DNA of 64,000 bases from Gillisella vitis (lineage in GTDB: Bacteria > Pseudomonadota > Alphaproteobacteria > Rhizobiales > Rhizobiaceae): contig NZ_CP056051.1 of the NCBI RefSeq assembly GCF_021559775.1, forward strand, positions 186,001 to 250,000, in the 5' to 3' direction. The notes beneath the pieces are model-generated. The model had not been told where the DNA came from, made no database searches, and saw only the letters and a program-made list of their open reading frames with translations. A program made the translations under genes and the position numbers. Positions within the stretch are counted from its first letter, which is position 1; every line of letters starts with the position of its first letter. Below are positions 27,493 to 36,734 of this stretch, piece by piece.

Positions 27493-28881
27493 CTAATATT
27501 CTTGACCGAATTTGACCATTTCCTCTACAGCACGCCCGATCGCTAACACCATATCGTCCGACCCAAACGGGCCCTCGATCTGTATTCCAACCGGTAGCCT
27601 GTCGGGTGTCAACGACACTGGGACGCTCAAGCTTGGCAGCCCGATGTTACTGCTAGGATCTAGGTTTCGAACGAAAATTCCAAAGGTATCAGTCTCGACG
27701 CCGTTGTGTACAAGCGTAGTCTGCAGCCCTACTGGTTTGGCGGTTAGGGGAACTGAAGGAAATAAAACAGCGTCAAGGCCGTTGGAGGAGTAATAATTCT
27801 CATATGTTGCTTTTAGCCTGGGCTTGTAGCACCGAAGCGCCCTCCGGTAGACCGACTCTGAAATAAGTCCTTTTGATAGTTGAGATTGCACGAGGTCATA
27901 GACCTGTGGATCCTGAATATTCTGTATCAACTCATCAAACGTGTTTCCAATCCCGTGAAACGAGAGATAGGCCATGAGCGCTCGGGGAAACTCATAAATA
28001 GCAACTGGCAAGCTCACTTTGCGGGTTAGCTCCGCAACATTCGGAATGTCCGCTTCCACGAACGTCATTTGGTTGGTAGCCAGACGTCGAATTGCTCGTT
28101 CCGAGGCTGCCGCAACATGCGGTTCGAGATTATCAAAGAAGTGGGATCGAGGCAGACCCAACCGAAGCCCCTTGAGTGACATATTTTGAGTAGGACACTT
28201 GTTGCGAATGATCCGATCCAATAGAACCGCATCTTCAACCGAGCGGACAATGAGGCCAGGAGTGTCTCTCGACGGACTCACCGGCACAATGCCATCGGTT
28301 GGATAGTTGCCAAATGTTGGACGAAAACCAACAACCCCACATAGTGCCGCCGGAAGCCTAACAGAAGCGCCGGTGTCAGTTCCTATGCCGCCCAACATCA
28401 AATTGGCTGCTACCGAGACAGCAACGCCCCCACTCGATCCACCAGAGATCAGAGCCTGGTTCCAAGGGTTTCGTGCGGGACCAAACGTCTTGTTGTCATT
28501 TGTTATACCAAAAGATAACTCGTGCATATTTCCAGACGCCCCAATCAGTGCACCGGCTGAATGAAGTCGCTCTACTATCTTTGCCGGAATAGCTGGCTTG
28601 TGCCGAAGCAGTCCCTGTGTGCCAGCGGACGTCGGGAATATTCCAGTCGCTATGTTTGCTTTGAAACAAAGGGGGATACCCATAAGGCCCACCCCGCCGG
28701 ATCCGTTCCTATCCACACGATCTGCCTCATTTCTTAGATGAAGCCAGTCAGTTGCAGCGAAGGCGTTCAAGTGGGTTGCAGATTCCGAACGGGAGACCAA
28801 AGACTCAACTAGGTCCCGACATGAATACTGTTTCCTCCTTAGAGCTCTCAACGTCTGCGAAATTGATGATATTTCAACCAT
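27493..28881 (-). CDS. iaaH: Indole-3-acetamide hydrolase
   Basis: An amidase-signature enzyme of 462 residues that hydrolyses indole-3-acetamide to the auxin IAA, the second step of the T-DNA auxin pathway; it acts in the plant cell. The catalytic triad is visible: Lys74 in GIPLCFKANIATG, Ser149 in ISGGSSGGVAVS and Ser173 in GTDTGASVRLPAAL. Other family marks are NPWNQALISGGS, PTFGNYPTDGIVPVS and the C-terminal GLPSLSVPVSLTPDRLPVGIQIEGP. Divergent from iaaM with a 330-bp shared promoter region, as in other Ti plasmids. No lesions are seen. A TATA-like TATAATA lies at 28912-28920 on the reverse strand. Confidence 0.93.
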   Translation of the reverse strand: MVEISSISQTLRALRRKQYSCRDLVESLVSRSESATHLNAFAATDWLHLRNEADRVDRNGSGGVGLMGIPLCFKANIATGIFPTSAGTQGLLRHKPAIPAKIVERLHSAGALIGASGNMHELSFGITNDNKTFGPARNPWNQALISGGSSGGVAVSVAANLMLGGIGTDTGASVRLPAALCGVVGFRPTFGNYPTDGIVPVSPSRDTPGLIVRSVEDAVLLDRIIRNKCPTQNMSLKGLRLGLPRSHFFDNLEPHVAAASERAIRRLATNQMTFVEADIPNVAELTRKVSLPVAIYEFPRALMAYLSFHGIGNTFDELIQNIQDPQVYDLVQSQLSKGLISESVYRRALRCYKPRLKATYENYYSSNGLDAVLFPSVPLTAKPVGLQTTLVHNGVETDTFGIFVRNLDPSSNIGLPSLSVPVSLTPDRLPVGIQIEGPFGSDDMVLAIGRAVEEMVKFGQEY

Positions 28882-29211
28882 TTTACTAGCAAGACCGGCT
28901 CTATTTTTTTGATATTATATGACGAGTACCCTTAATTATAATTTTGTAATACAATTACACCGCCAATTACGGGGTTAAATTCAATGAGTTGACTTTGCCC
29001 GACAGTGGGTCCCTTCAATTTTGAATAGGCGTGCAAGGATACTGTTGCAGATTGAAGACTTTTCTTCCGCACAACCCTCCAGACCAGCTCTGCAAATTGT
29101 CTTCGTGGGACCTACACTATTAATCAAAATGATTTTTCGGTTAAAAGTTACTTCTATAAAAGATGCTTTAAGCACAGAGCAGAAACAGCATCGAAATATT
29201 TCTTATTTTCA
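28882..29211. promoter_or_regulatory. Divergent iaaH/iaaM promoter region
   Basis: 330 bp, AT-rich. TATAAA at 29155-29160 lies 52 bp before the iaaM ATG; TATAATA on the reverse strand near 28912-28920 lies about 30-40 bp before iaaH. Both fit plant-type promoters. Confidence 0.65.
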
Positions 29212-31383
29212 ATGGCTAATTTTTTCTATTCTAGAATCACAAACAGAAGCTACTCCACCAAGAACTTGCTCAACATTGAAGATAAAGGTCGCTTGAAAGA
29301 TGAGCTCGAGAAGACGCGGCAAACCAACATTTGCGAGATTTGCTTGCATCCTAGGGGGCACAGAGCAAGCGTCTGTCGACAAATATTGATGGGGTTCGCT
29401 TACACAAGCAAAACCGTGCTGGAAGGTTTACTTTCGACAATGCCTCATGATGACGCCCCGCTTGGGAAAATCTTCGTAACGGATTTGCCGCCCTATGATG
29501 AGCAAGTCCCTCAAGTCCTGCTGATGCAAGCTGCAGCACTAGTCACAAGCTACGAATATTCCTTTGAAGATTTAGCATATTTCTTGGTCCTACCGCTGCA
29601 GATGGCTCTAATGCAAAAGTCTCCAAGTCTTGGGAAGGATTTTCCGGTAATTTCTGGTTATTCGATCACAAAAGACAGTGTGCACTCTCCTGTCGCGTTT
29701 GGAAGAAATTTGATGCCTAGGGGCGTCAGTTGTGAGTTTCCTCAAATCGATGTTCTCTACGACTATCGCGGATTTCTCGAGGGAGGAGCTTTTAGCGAAG
29801 GGGTCACCTCTTTCCCTAAAGAAACTAAAAAACCAAAAGTTGCCGTCATTGGAGCCGGTATTTCAGGATTGGTTTCCGCAACACTTTTGCTGCGAAACGG
29901 TATCGACGACGTTACCATATTCGAAGCCAAAAACGTGGTGGGAGGTAGAGCCCACACACACTTCTTCAAAGGCGAACCGTCGGTCTGCGCGGAACTTGGT
30001 GCAATGAGGTTTCCTCGCAGCCAAGCTTGCTTGTTCTACCTGCTGGAATATCTAGGAATCAATGCAATGACTAAATTTCCAAATCCAGGAACGGTTGATA
30101 CCGGCTTGTACTACCGCGGGAGAAGCTACAACTGGAAAGCTCATAGCCTCCCCCCAGCAATTTTCAATCGAGTTCATAAAGGCTGGCGTACATTCTTGCA
30201 CGCGGGTTTTGTAGATGGTGTTGCAGCATTCGCGTCCCCGTTTACACTAACTGAGTGTCTCCGGCTTCGTAACTATGAGTTCGCTTCCTCGCTTTGGCAG
30301 AAGTGGCTGGATGCCTTCAGCAGCGAAACATTTTCGTCCGGAATAGAGAGAATCTTTAGGGGTGCTCACCCACCAGGTGGGGAGAAATGGACCAGAGATG
30401 TCGACATGGAGCTATTCAAAGAGCTCGGAGTGGGGTCGGGCGGATTCGGTCCGGTATTTGGGTGCGGCTTCATCGAGATATTGCGGTTGATAGTGAATGG
30501 CTATGAAGACAATGTAATGTTGCTGCTTGATGGAATAGAGGAAATCCCACGAAGGCTATCTCAGCAGAAAGTTGGGTCATATTCAATCCGGGATCGGATA
30601 ATCCACAAAGAGGTGAAGGAGATAATTAGGACCGAGTCAGGAATCTCGCTAGCTATTGGCGAAGGAATGCATGCAACCTTTGATCGCGTGATCGTAACAT
30701 CTGGCTTTACGAATATTCAGTTGAGGCATCTCTTAACCAATGATGACAGCTTTTTTTCTTACGACGTTAACCAAGCGATCGAGAACAGCCACATGACAGG
30801 CTCATCAAAGCTGTTTGTTCTCACGCAGAATAAGTTCTGGAAAGCTGAAGAACTCCCTTCCTGCATACTGACAACCGGTGTTGCCAAAGCAGTTTACTGT
30901 CTGGATTACGAGCCTGATAAACCGAGCGGAAAAGGCCTTGTACTTTTGAGCTACACTTGGGAAGACGATTCCCATAAACTCCTGACATTCGATAAAGGAG
31001 AAAGATTTCAAATCTTGAAGCGCGATCTCGCAAAATCATATCCTAGATTTGCGGATTTGCTTGAGCCGGCTGATGGGGATTACGATAACAACATCATCCA
31101 GCACGACTGGATTCTGGACCCATATGCAGGCGGTGCTTTCAAGTTAAATCGCCGATGCGAAGACGTCTATTCAAAAAGGCTTTTCTTTCAGCCGCTTCGA
31201 CTGAACGGAGAGCCTGATGGACGTGTCTGTTTGGCCGGGTGCAGTTGTTCCTTTTCTGGCGGATGGGTGGAGGGCGCTATCCAGACTGCATGTAACGCTG
31301 CGATGGCAACGATTAGAGATGCTGGCGGCTTAATTAGCGGCGATAACCCCCTGACAAACGAGTTCGTTAACTATCATTACTAG
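29212..31383 (+). CDS. iaaM: Tryptophan 2-monooxygenase
   Basis: A FAD enzyme of 723 residues that converts tryptophan to indole-3-acetamide, the first step of T-DNA auxin synthesis; it acts in the plant cell. After a ~200-residue N-terminal region specific to the T-DNA enzymes comes the Rossmann FAD motif PKVAVIGAGISGLVSATLL (about residues 208-226), then EAKNVVGGRAHTHFF, ELGAMRFP, GIERIFRGAHPPGGEKW, GSGGFGPVF, NSHMTGSSKLF, VYCLDYEPDKPSGKGLVLLSYTWEDDSHKLL and the C-terminal CSCSFSGGWVEGAIQTACNA. Length and motif order match IaaM (~755 residues) with a shorter N-terminus. The start at 29212 suits the TATA position. Confidence 0.95.
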   Translation: MANFFYSRITNRSYSTKNLLNIEDKGRLKDELEKTRQTNICEICLHPRGHRASVCRQILMGFAYTSKTVLEGLLSTMPHDDAPLGKIFVTDLPPYDEQVPQVLLMQAAALVTSYEYSFEDLAYFLVLPLQMALMQKSPSLGKDFPVISGYSITKDSVHSPVAFGRNLMPRGVSCEFPQIDVLYDYRGFLEGGAFSEGVTSFPKETKKPKVAVIGAGISGLVSATLLLRNGIDDVTIFEAKNVVGGRAHTHFFKGEPSVCAELGAMRFPRSQACLFYLLEYLGINAMTKFPNPGTVDTGLYYRGRSYNWKAHSLPPAIFNRVHKGWRTFLHAGFVDGVAAFASPFTLTECLRLRNYEFASSLWQKWLDAFSSETFSSGIERIFRGAHPPGGEKWTRDVDMELFKELGVGSGGFGPVFGCGFIEILRLIVNGYEDNVMLLLDGIEEIPRRLSQQKVGSYSIRDRIIHKEVKEIIRTESGISLAIGEGMHATFDRVIVTSGFTNIQLRHLLTNDDSFFSYDVNQAIENSHMTGSSKLFVLTQNKFWKAEELPSCILTTGVAKAVYCLDYEPDKPSGKGLVLLSYTWEDDSHKLLTFDKGERFQILKRDLAKSYPRFADLLEPADGDYDNNIIQHDWILDPYAGGAFKLNRRCEDVYSKRLFFQPLRLNGEPDGRVCLAGCSCSFSGGWVEGAIQTACNAAMATIRDAGGLISGDNPLTNEFVNYHY

Positions 31384-31820
31384 AGTAGTGTCTACCTGTA
31401 GACATAAAAAGGATGCTATAACGCATAACGTTACGTTTTTTATTTCGTATAATGTAATAAAATATTCTAGTTATGTGTATATGTGAAAAATAGCGAAAAT
31501 AATTGCAAATTAGAGTAGTAAGTATTATAATGGATGGTACCAAACGCAAATTTAATTGCAAAAGTATTTCAGAGCGATAATGGAATGCTTATTAAAGCAT
31601 TAATACATCTTCTAGCAATACTTCGAAATGTATTTATATTATGGAATTTTTTTTAAAATTTGGGTTGATTAATGCTAGCGTCAGCTATTTAGCGAGAAAG
31701 AATTTGGTCAAAGGTCGCCTGTCTACCTGCTCCAAAGTCAAATGTTGAAACAGGGCAATAGCAAACAATTACAACGTTGAATTCTCCTGGAAGACAACGG
31801 CGCCCTTATTGTGTAAGTCT
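31384..31820. other. AT-rich iaaM 3' flank up to the right border
   Basis: About 440 bp, strongly AT-rich. AATAAA at 31456-31461, 73 bp past the iaaM stop, is a candidate polyadenylation signal. No gene seen. Confidence 0.55.
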
Positions 31821-31845
31821 TGACAGGATATATGGTGATGTCACG
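31821..31845 (+). repeat. T-DNA 2 right border
   Basis: TGACAGGATATAT core, then GGTGA, then TGTCACG. The TGACAGG start is as in other right borders; the distal seven bases deviate. The last base is also the first base of an 8-bp tandem repeat. Confidence 0.85.
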
Positions 31846-31932
31846 TGCATCCGTGCATCCGTGCATCCGTGCATCCGTGCATCCGTGCATCCGTGCATCC
31901 GTGCATCCGTGCATCCGTGCATCCGTGCATCC
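31845..31932 (+). repeat. Tandem repeat of GTGCATCC at the right border
   Basis: Eleven perfect copies of the 8-mer GTGCATCC (88 bp), followed by a degenerate GTCGCACC. It begins at the last base of the T-DNA 2 right border, on the side where overdrive or TSS enhancers lie. The unit shares GTGCAT with the element found outside right borders 1 and 3. Short tandem repeats outside the right border recall the TSS element described for some Ri plasmids. Confidence 0.95.
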
Positions 31933-31952
31933 GTCGCACCCCTCCGGCGTTG

Positions 31953-32580
31953 CTTGCAATTACCCACATTTGAGTGTCGCCGCATTTCGGTTCCAAGGCG
32001 AATATCTGTCAGCCGACTGAGGCCGCGCCAGACAACCGTATTTCCCGGATGCGGATCTGATGTTCTTGCAAGGTAACCGCCCAAACGAGCGAGTTTGATG
32101 AGATAGAAGTTTAACGATCTCAGCGTCGCCTGCCTGTTGCCTGCGTTGCTGACCATTTGATCGAGGATATCGATTTCCTATTCGATGAGAGGCGCGGTTG
32201 GTGGTGTTTCTGGCGCAAGTGCGCGCGAGCATCGTCAACCAGAGCACTGACCAGCTCATGATGCAAAATACGGCAAAGAGGTTTGCCAATCTGTCGGTCG
32301 TTCGTAGTCTCGCGTCTTCGGCCCGGCAACCGAACTTGAGGATCTTATAGAAGACCTCAATCTTCCAGCGCATCGCGTACCATTTTATTTTTCCGACTAT
32401 GTCCTCGCAGCTATTCACCTCAAGATCGGTCAGTAGCTTGCAATTTATACGCTTGCGGCTGGCTGGAGGGTTAGGCTCCACCGCGTGGATGACGGTAAGG
32501 TCCAAGGCAGGATATCGCTTCTTCTTGCCGACAGGCGGCAGAACTTGGATCGACAGTTTTAAAATCGCGCATTTCAGCCG
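31953..32580 (-). pseudogene. IS4-family (Tn5-like) transposase relic
   Basis: The left end CTTGCAATTACCCAC matches the 22018 element. The reverse strand reads, with frameshifts, ISAEMRD, DLTVIHAVEPNPP, LLTDLEVNSCED, KWYAMRWKIEVFYKILKFGCRAEDARLRT and GYLARTSDP, the C-terminal half of the same transposase type but clearly diverged. It is fused to an IS21 fragment near 32580. It starts 20 bp after the tandem repeat beside the T-DNA 2 right border. Confidence 0.85.
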
Positions 32581-32685
32581 AGATTTTCTGCTCGACCAGC
32601 GGCAGGTATGTCAACGCCGCGAATTTTCCTCAGAAGTGCGGATGGCGGGTAATGATCTCGCCGCGGCAGTCGATCACGACTAATA

Positions 32686-33854
32686 CCAACCTGCATTGAT
32701 CAGAACTGACGAGCCCATTTTCGGCGGCCGATGGTCATGATGCGCCAAGGCTGATCGACCAGCTTGTTCCAAGCCTCGCAGCAGTGGTCGAGAATATTGT
32801 CGTGGGAGGTAAAAACGCGATTGGAAAGCCAGTTATCGCGCATGAATTGCCAAACGTTCTCGACCGGGTTCAGCTCGGGACACTTGGCGGGTAGCGCGAT
32901 GATGCTGATGTTGTCGGGGACCTCGAGCTTGTCGGTCATGTGCCATCCGGCCTGGTCCATCAACACCACGGCGTGCGCGCCCGGCGCTACGGCGAGCGCG
33001 ATCTCAGCGAGATGTAGCGACATCGTTTCTGTGTTGCAAAAGGGCAGGATCAGCCCGGCACCCTTGCCCTGTTCGGGGCAGATGGCTCCGAAGATGTAGG
33101 CCGATTTCGTGCGCTGGTCCTTGGGCGCCGAGGGTCGTGTTCCGCGTCTGGCCCAGCGCCGTGTGATGGTGTTCTTCTGACCGACGCGGGCCTCGTCTTG
33201 GAACCAGACTTCTATGGACGTGCCCTTCGGGAGGCTTGTCCGGACCTTTGCCACTTCGGCAGCAAAGCCCCCTTTTTGAATGTCTCCATGGCCAGCTCGT
33301 TCTGCGCATGATGACGTGGTCGCGCGGTCAGCTTCACATAGCCCAGCTTTTTCAACTCGCGGCTCACGGTGGTTTCGTCGAGCGACACCGCGAACTCCTC
33401 GTGCAGCAAATACACAAGGTCGATCAACCGCCAACGCACGACACCATGGATCGCCGGGATCGGCCCGCGCTCGACCGCCTCGACCAGCGCACGACGCTGG
33501 GCATCGTTGAGGATCGACGGCTTGCCCGGCGCCTTGCCGTCCAGAAGACCGTCGGGGCCACGGGCATTGAACCGGATCACCCAGTCCCGCACGATCTGAA
33601 GGGTCACCCCGCCAATCCTTGCGGCCTCGCTCCTGCTGCTCCCCTCGTAGATCTGCGCCAGGGCCAGCAGTCGCCGGGCCTGCGGCGCGCTCTTTGATAA
33701 TCGCGCCAGTCGCCGGAGCGACGCTCCGTCAAAATCTTCCCGCAAGCCGATCGCTTGTCCCATCGCCACGTCCTTTCGATGCAGGACGCCATTGATTCAC
33801 ACTTTCATCGCTTTGGGAATCCACAACCTGAGTCAGCCTCAACGCAGGCTGGTA
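32686..33854 (-). mobile_element. IS630-family element, copy 2
   Basis: Same length (1,169 bp) and same ends as copy 1 at 6830-7998, with predicted proteins that match throughout. It is flanked by TA at 32684-32685 and 33855-33856. Orientation is the same as copy 1. The lack of protein divergence points to recent transposition. Confidence 0.93.
32700..33769 (-). CDS. IS630 transposase, copy 2 (two frames, likely -1 frameshift)
   Basis: Same protein as copy 1. Frame 1 runs 33769-33212 and frame 2 ends at 32700. They overlap at the A5G5 run at 33268-33277 (plus-strand map), where a -1 slip would fuse the HTH and DDE parts into ~356 residues. Conservation of the slippery run in both copies supports a functional signal. 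Confidence 0.88.
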
Positions 33855-34390
33855 TAAGTCGACATATCCTCTGAGCCAGAGGTCCTGATGACCGCATCCG
33901 AACTCCTTCGAAAGGCGTTTGGCGCTCCGGCCAAGATCATTTAGCCGCAACATCGCCACCAGCACATCAGGCTGAAGCATGTCCCCAGTCGCCTCACCGA
34001 AGTCGGCCTGCGGATGGCGGGGCGGATGCGACAGCGGCGCGAACACCTCGTGACGGCGCTGATCCCGCTCGCGCATGTAATCCTTGATGATCGTGGCGCC
34101 GTCGGTTAACCCGCACTTCTCATACAGCCGGTCAAACACCAACTTGGTCGTACATTGCTGCTTGCGCGGAACCTTCAGATCCTCATCAGGCCAATGCTCG
34201 ATCGTCGAAACAAACGCATCCAGCTTCGGACGCAGGATCGGTGAACGCCCCTGATAGTCAGGGGGCGTCGAATAGGCTACCATCTTAGCCACGCTGTCGG
34301 GCGGTACGTTGAAACGCTTCGCTGCCTGACGCTGCGTCATCCCTTCTCAGACCGCCAGACGAACCTTGAGATATATTTCCAAGTTGTAGA

Positions 34391-34974
34391 TCCCTTGTTC
34401 CTCCTGCGCTCATTGCAGAAGGAAATAGGTCGCCGATTTTTACTTCACCCGCGGCTGGACTATTCCGCCGCTACCGTGGCCGACACATTAATACGCTCGA
34501 TCGTAAACGGTGCATCGAACCGCCGTGCTATCTCGATGGCAGCCGGTGAGATCGCGGCGCCGCTTTTGCCCCGCCTTTCGGCGCGTTGGCTTCCAGATCC
34601 GCCAGGGAGAAGAACGGTCGTCTTGTATGATGGTATGGCCCCCTTCCGCCGGAGGCAGCCGCGAGAAATGATGGAGACGTGTCAACCCGGAGGTTCATGA
34701 TGCTCAAGTTAGTGTTGTTGATCTCGATATTGCCAAGTGTGCCTACCAAGTCCACGTAGTTGATTCTATTGGAAAAAAAGCGTCATCCGCCATCGACATA
34801 AGGAGGTGAAACATTATTCCGAAAGCTTTCATCTCCTCTCGTCGCGCTTGAAGCTTTTCCTGGCTCGCCCGTCGTGGTGACTGCGTATCCGACGAACAGC
34901 TTCGCCGTTTTCCAACTGGTTCATCGTTGAGCCAGAACCATCATTGCTCGCCTCCTATATGATCGAGTGGCTGA
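34391..34974. other. Left flank of T-DNA 3, unidentified relics
   Basis: About 580 bp. A reverse-strand reading around 34450-34560 (PAAIEIARRFDAPFTIERINVS) looks coding-like but I cannot name it and found no complete gene. The last ~105 bp resemble the flank of left border 2. Confidence 0.4.
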
Positions 34975-34999
34975 TGGCAGGATATATCAAAGTGTAAGT
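34975..34999 (+). repeat. T-DNA 3 left border
   Basis: TGGCAGGATATAT core, then CAAAG, then TGTAAGT: a strong 25-bp border. Confidence 0.92.
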
Positions 35000-35438
35000 G
35001 TCAATCGAGTGCTTCCCACCTGCCGAAACATCAAATGCCTCGCCTTTGTCTGTAGGTGATTGCAAAACGACAGAATGATTGACCCCGCTTGCTGGCGCTC
35101 TGGAGCAATTAGTCAATATTCCTTCTTAGTGCGGGGCGGCTGTATGCGAAGGGTGGGCCACCTCCGAAGACTTAATTGGAAAAAGTTTGTCGTTGTAGGG
35201 AAGACGTAAGCACTTCCGTCATCGCTTCACTATTGTTGCTTCTTACAGATCGTCGCTGTACAGACTATAAAGGTCAGCAGTTCATTGTCTGGGCCACTTG
35301 CTCAGTTCACCTTTGAGATTTCAACAAATGCGGCGCGCCTTACCAAAAGTCGAATGGTGTCCCCACCAGTTGTTGAGAGAGCTAATCGATTTGACCGTCA
35401 ATCAGTTATACTGAATGTTACCATATGAGATATCGCTC
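35000..35438. other. ipt upstream region
   Basis: About 440 bp between border and TATA box; no gene seen. It should hold the plant promoter of ipt. Confidence 0.5.
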
Positions 35439-35446
35439 TATAAATT
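35439..35446 (+). promoter_or_regulatory. TATA box of ipt
   Basis: TATAAATT, 68 bp upstream of the ATG at 35507. Plant-type start expected near 35470. Confidence 0.65.
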
Positions 35447-35506
35447 GGCCATTTTGCAAATCCAAACCCAAGCGCTCAAAACTACAAGATATTGAGCAGA
35501 CAAAAT

Positions 35507-36217
35507 ATGGAAGCACACTTGATCTTCGGGCCGACATCTACGGGAAAAACTTCAGTTGCAATAGCTCTTGCTAAAAGAACTGGTTTTCCTGTGATAGTAC
35601 TGGACCGAATCCAATGCTACTCCCAGCTTTCTGTTGGAGGTGGGCGACCTTCTGCTGCAGAATTTCAAGGAACCAGGCGTATTTACCTGATTGAAGGATC
35701 GCTTGATGAAGGTGTAATCAGCGCTGAACGAGCTCATGAATGTCTCGTCGCAGCAGTCGAAGCTCACAAGCCCGAGGGTGGGGTGATACTTGAGGGGGGC
35801 TCAATCTCACTGTTCAAACGTATGGCTCAAAGCAGCTATTGGAATTGTGGCTTTACATGGCATGTCACCCGACTTCACCTCGGCGGTGAAGAGATTTTTC
35901 TGGCAGCGGCGAAGAAGAGGATCAATCAGATGATGCAACCGGATGAGCAGGGAAATTCATTTTTGGGAGAACTGGTCTCTGTCTGGAAGACAACTGCGCT
36001 GAGAGCCACACTTGAGGGAATATGTGGCTATCGTTATGCTATAGAATTTGCTGGGAAGCAGGGTCTGGAGATGGATGCACTTACAAGCCTGAACCGTCGT
36101 CAACTTGAGCAGTTGGTGCACGGTATGGCGCATGAATATCTCTGCTACGCCCGTCAACAGGAACAAGAACTTCCCTTGCCCTCGCTTGCTGGTGGGGAGG
36201 GACCTCCATTTCAGTAG
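35507..36217 (+). CDS. ipt: Isopentenyl transferase (cytokinin synthesis), hybrid C-terminus
   Basis: Adenylate isopentenyltransferase of 236 residues; it makes cytokinin in the transformed plant cell. The ATP/substrate P-loop GPTSTGKT is at residues 8-15, followed by VIVLDRIQCYSQLSVGGGRP, ILEGGSISLF, SYWNCGFTWHV, and near the C-terminus GICGYRYAIEFA, LVHGMAHEYLCYARQQEQELP. The ATG at 35507 (MEAHLIFGP) is chosen because T-DNA Ipt proteins start with M-x-x-HLIFGP; an upstream TTG frame extension is not used in plants. The last ~13 residues (LPSLAGGEGPPFQ) are unlike other Ipt tails: their DNA is homologous to the non-coding DNA after the 6b stop. Catalysis should survive. Confidence 0.93.
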   Translation: MEAHLIFGPTSTGKTSVAIALAKRTGFPVIVLDRIQCYSQLSVGGGRPSAAEFQGTRRIYLIEGSLDEGVISAERAHECLVAAVEAHKPEGGVILEGGSISLFKRMAQSSYWNCGFTWHVTRLHLGGEEIFLAAAKKRINQMMQPDEQGNSFLGELVSVWKTTALRATLEGICGYRYAIEFAGKQGLEMDALTSLNRRQLEQLVHGMAHEYLCYARQQEQELPLPSLAGGEGPPFQ

Positions 36218-36300
36218 CAGTAGGCTTGCCTATCTGCGCAATTCTCCAAAATACCGTTGCTCCCTACTTCTAAGGCGTACAATACTACTGTTATATAGCT

Positions 36301-36306
36301 AATAAA
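36301..36306 (+). terminator. Polyadenylation signal of ipt
   Basis: AATAAA 84 bp past the stop; it corresponds by homology to the 6b signal at 14987. Confidence 0.55.
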
Positions 36307-36734
36307 ATTGTACGCAGTGTGTTTATTATGATGCGACCTGACGGGGACTTTGTTGCTAAGTTTCCCGGTATAAGGGCGACATTCTATTGTCGTTAATGTA
36401 ATATGTATGTTTGAATAAACGCTTTTATGTTCCTATTTGCGTTTTTGGTGTTTATTCGCAATGTTAAATATCGGAATTGTCGATATAGTTTGTTATTATA
36501 TTGTGTTTTCGTTTTGTTTGTAGATTATTTGTTTAAAACTAAATTTATTTGTGAATCTATAATAAGAAAATGCGTAATATTTCACAATATAATATATTAT
36601 ACAGTAGTGCTGGCCAATTGTATCGAACGTGCCAGACATTATTCAAACCTCTCGCAAAACAGAAAATTAAAACACACCCTGGATGCTTCTATGCATCACA
36701 ATATATTACATCAGATCAAGCTGAGAGACGGATT
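36307..36734. other. AT-rich region between ipt and the vis relic
   Basis: About 430 bp without a gene, homologous to the 6b-vis intergenic DNA (for example TTGTACGCAGTGTGT occurs in both). Confidence 0.7.

Larger units (their letters stand above)
32581..34390 (-). pseudogene. IS21-family IstA relic, interrupted by IS630
   Basis: The reverse strand reads LEIYLKVRLAV, a stop codon, then EGMTQRQAAKRFNVPPDSV, LKVPRKQQCTTKLVFDRLYE, PLSHPPRHPQADFGEA and LWLRGYVD. There IS630 is inserted. Deleting the IS630 and one TA joins RGYVD to LLVVIDCRGEIITRHP in frame, then a stop and TYLPLVEQK. These are landmarks of the IS21 transposase IstA. Beyond the in-frame stops, part of the middle is missing, so the gene was already dead when IS630 entered. 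It ends at the IS4 relic. Confidence 0.78.

Noticed and set aside
31845..31932. A CRISPR array
   Set aside because: The repeats are 8 bp and contiguous, with no spacers and no cas genes.
31738..32076. ORFs on both strands encoding repeats such as HGCTDARM or ASVHPCIR
   Set aside because: They are translations of the GTGCATCC tandem repeat and have no coding support.
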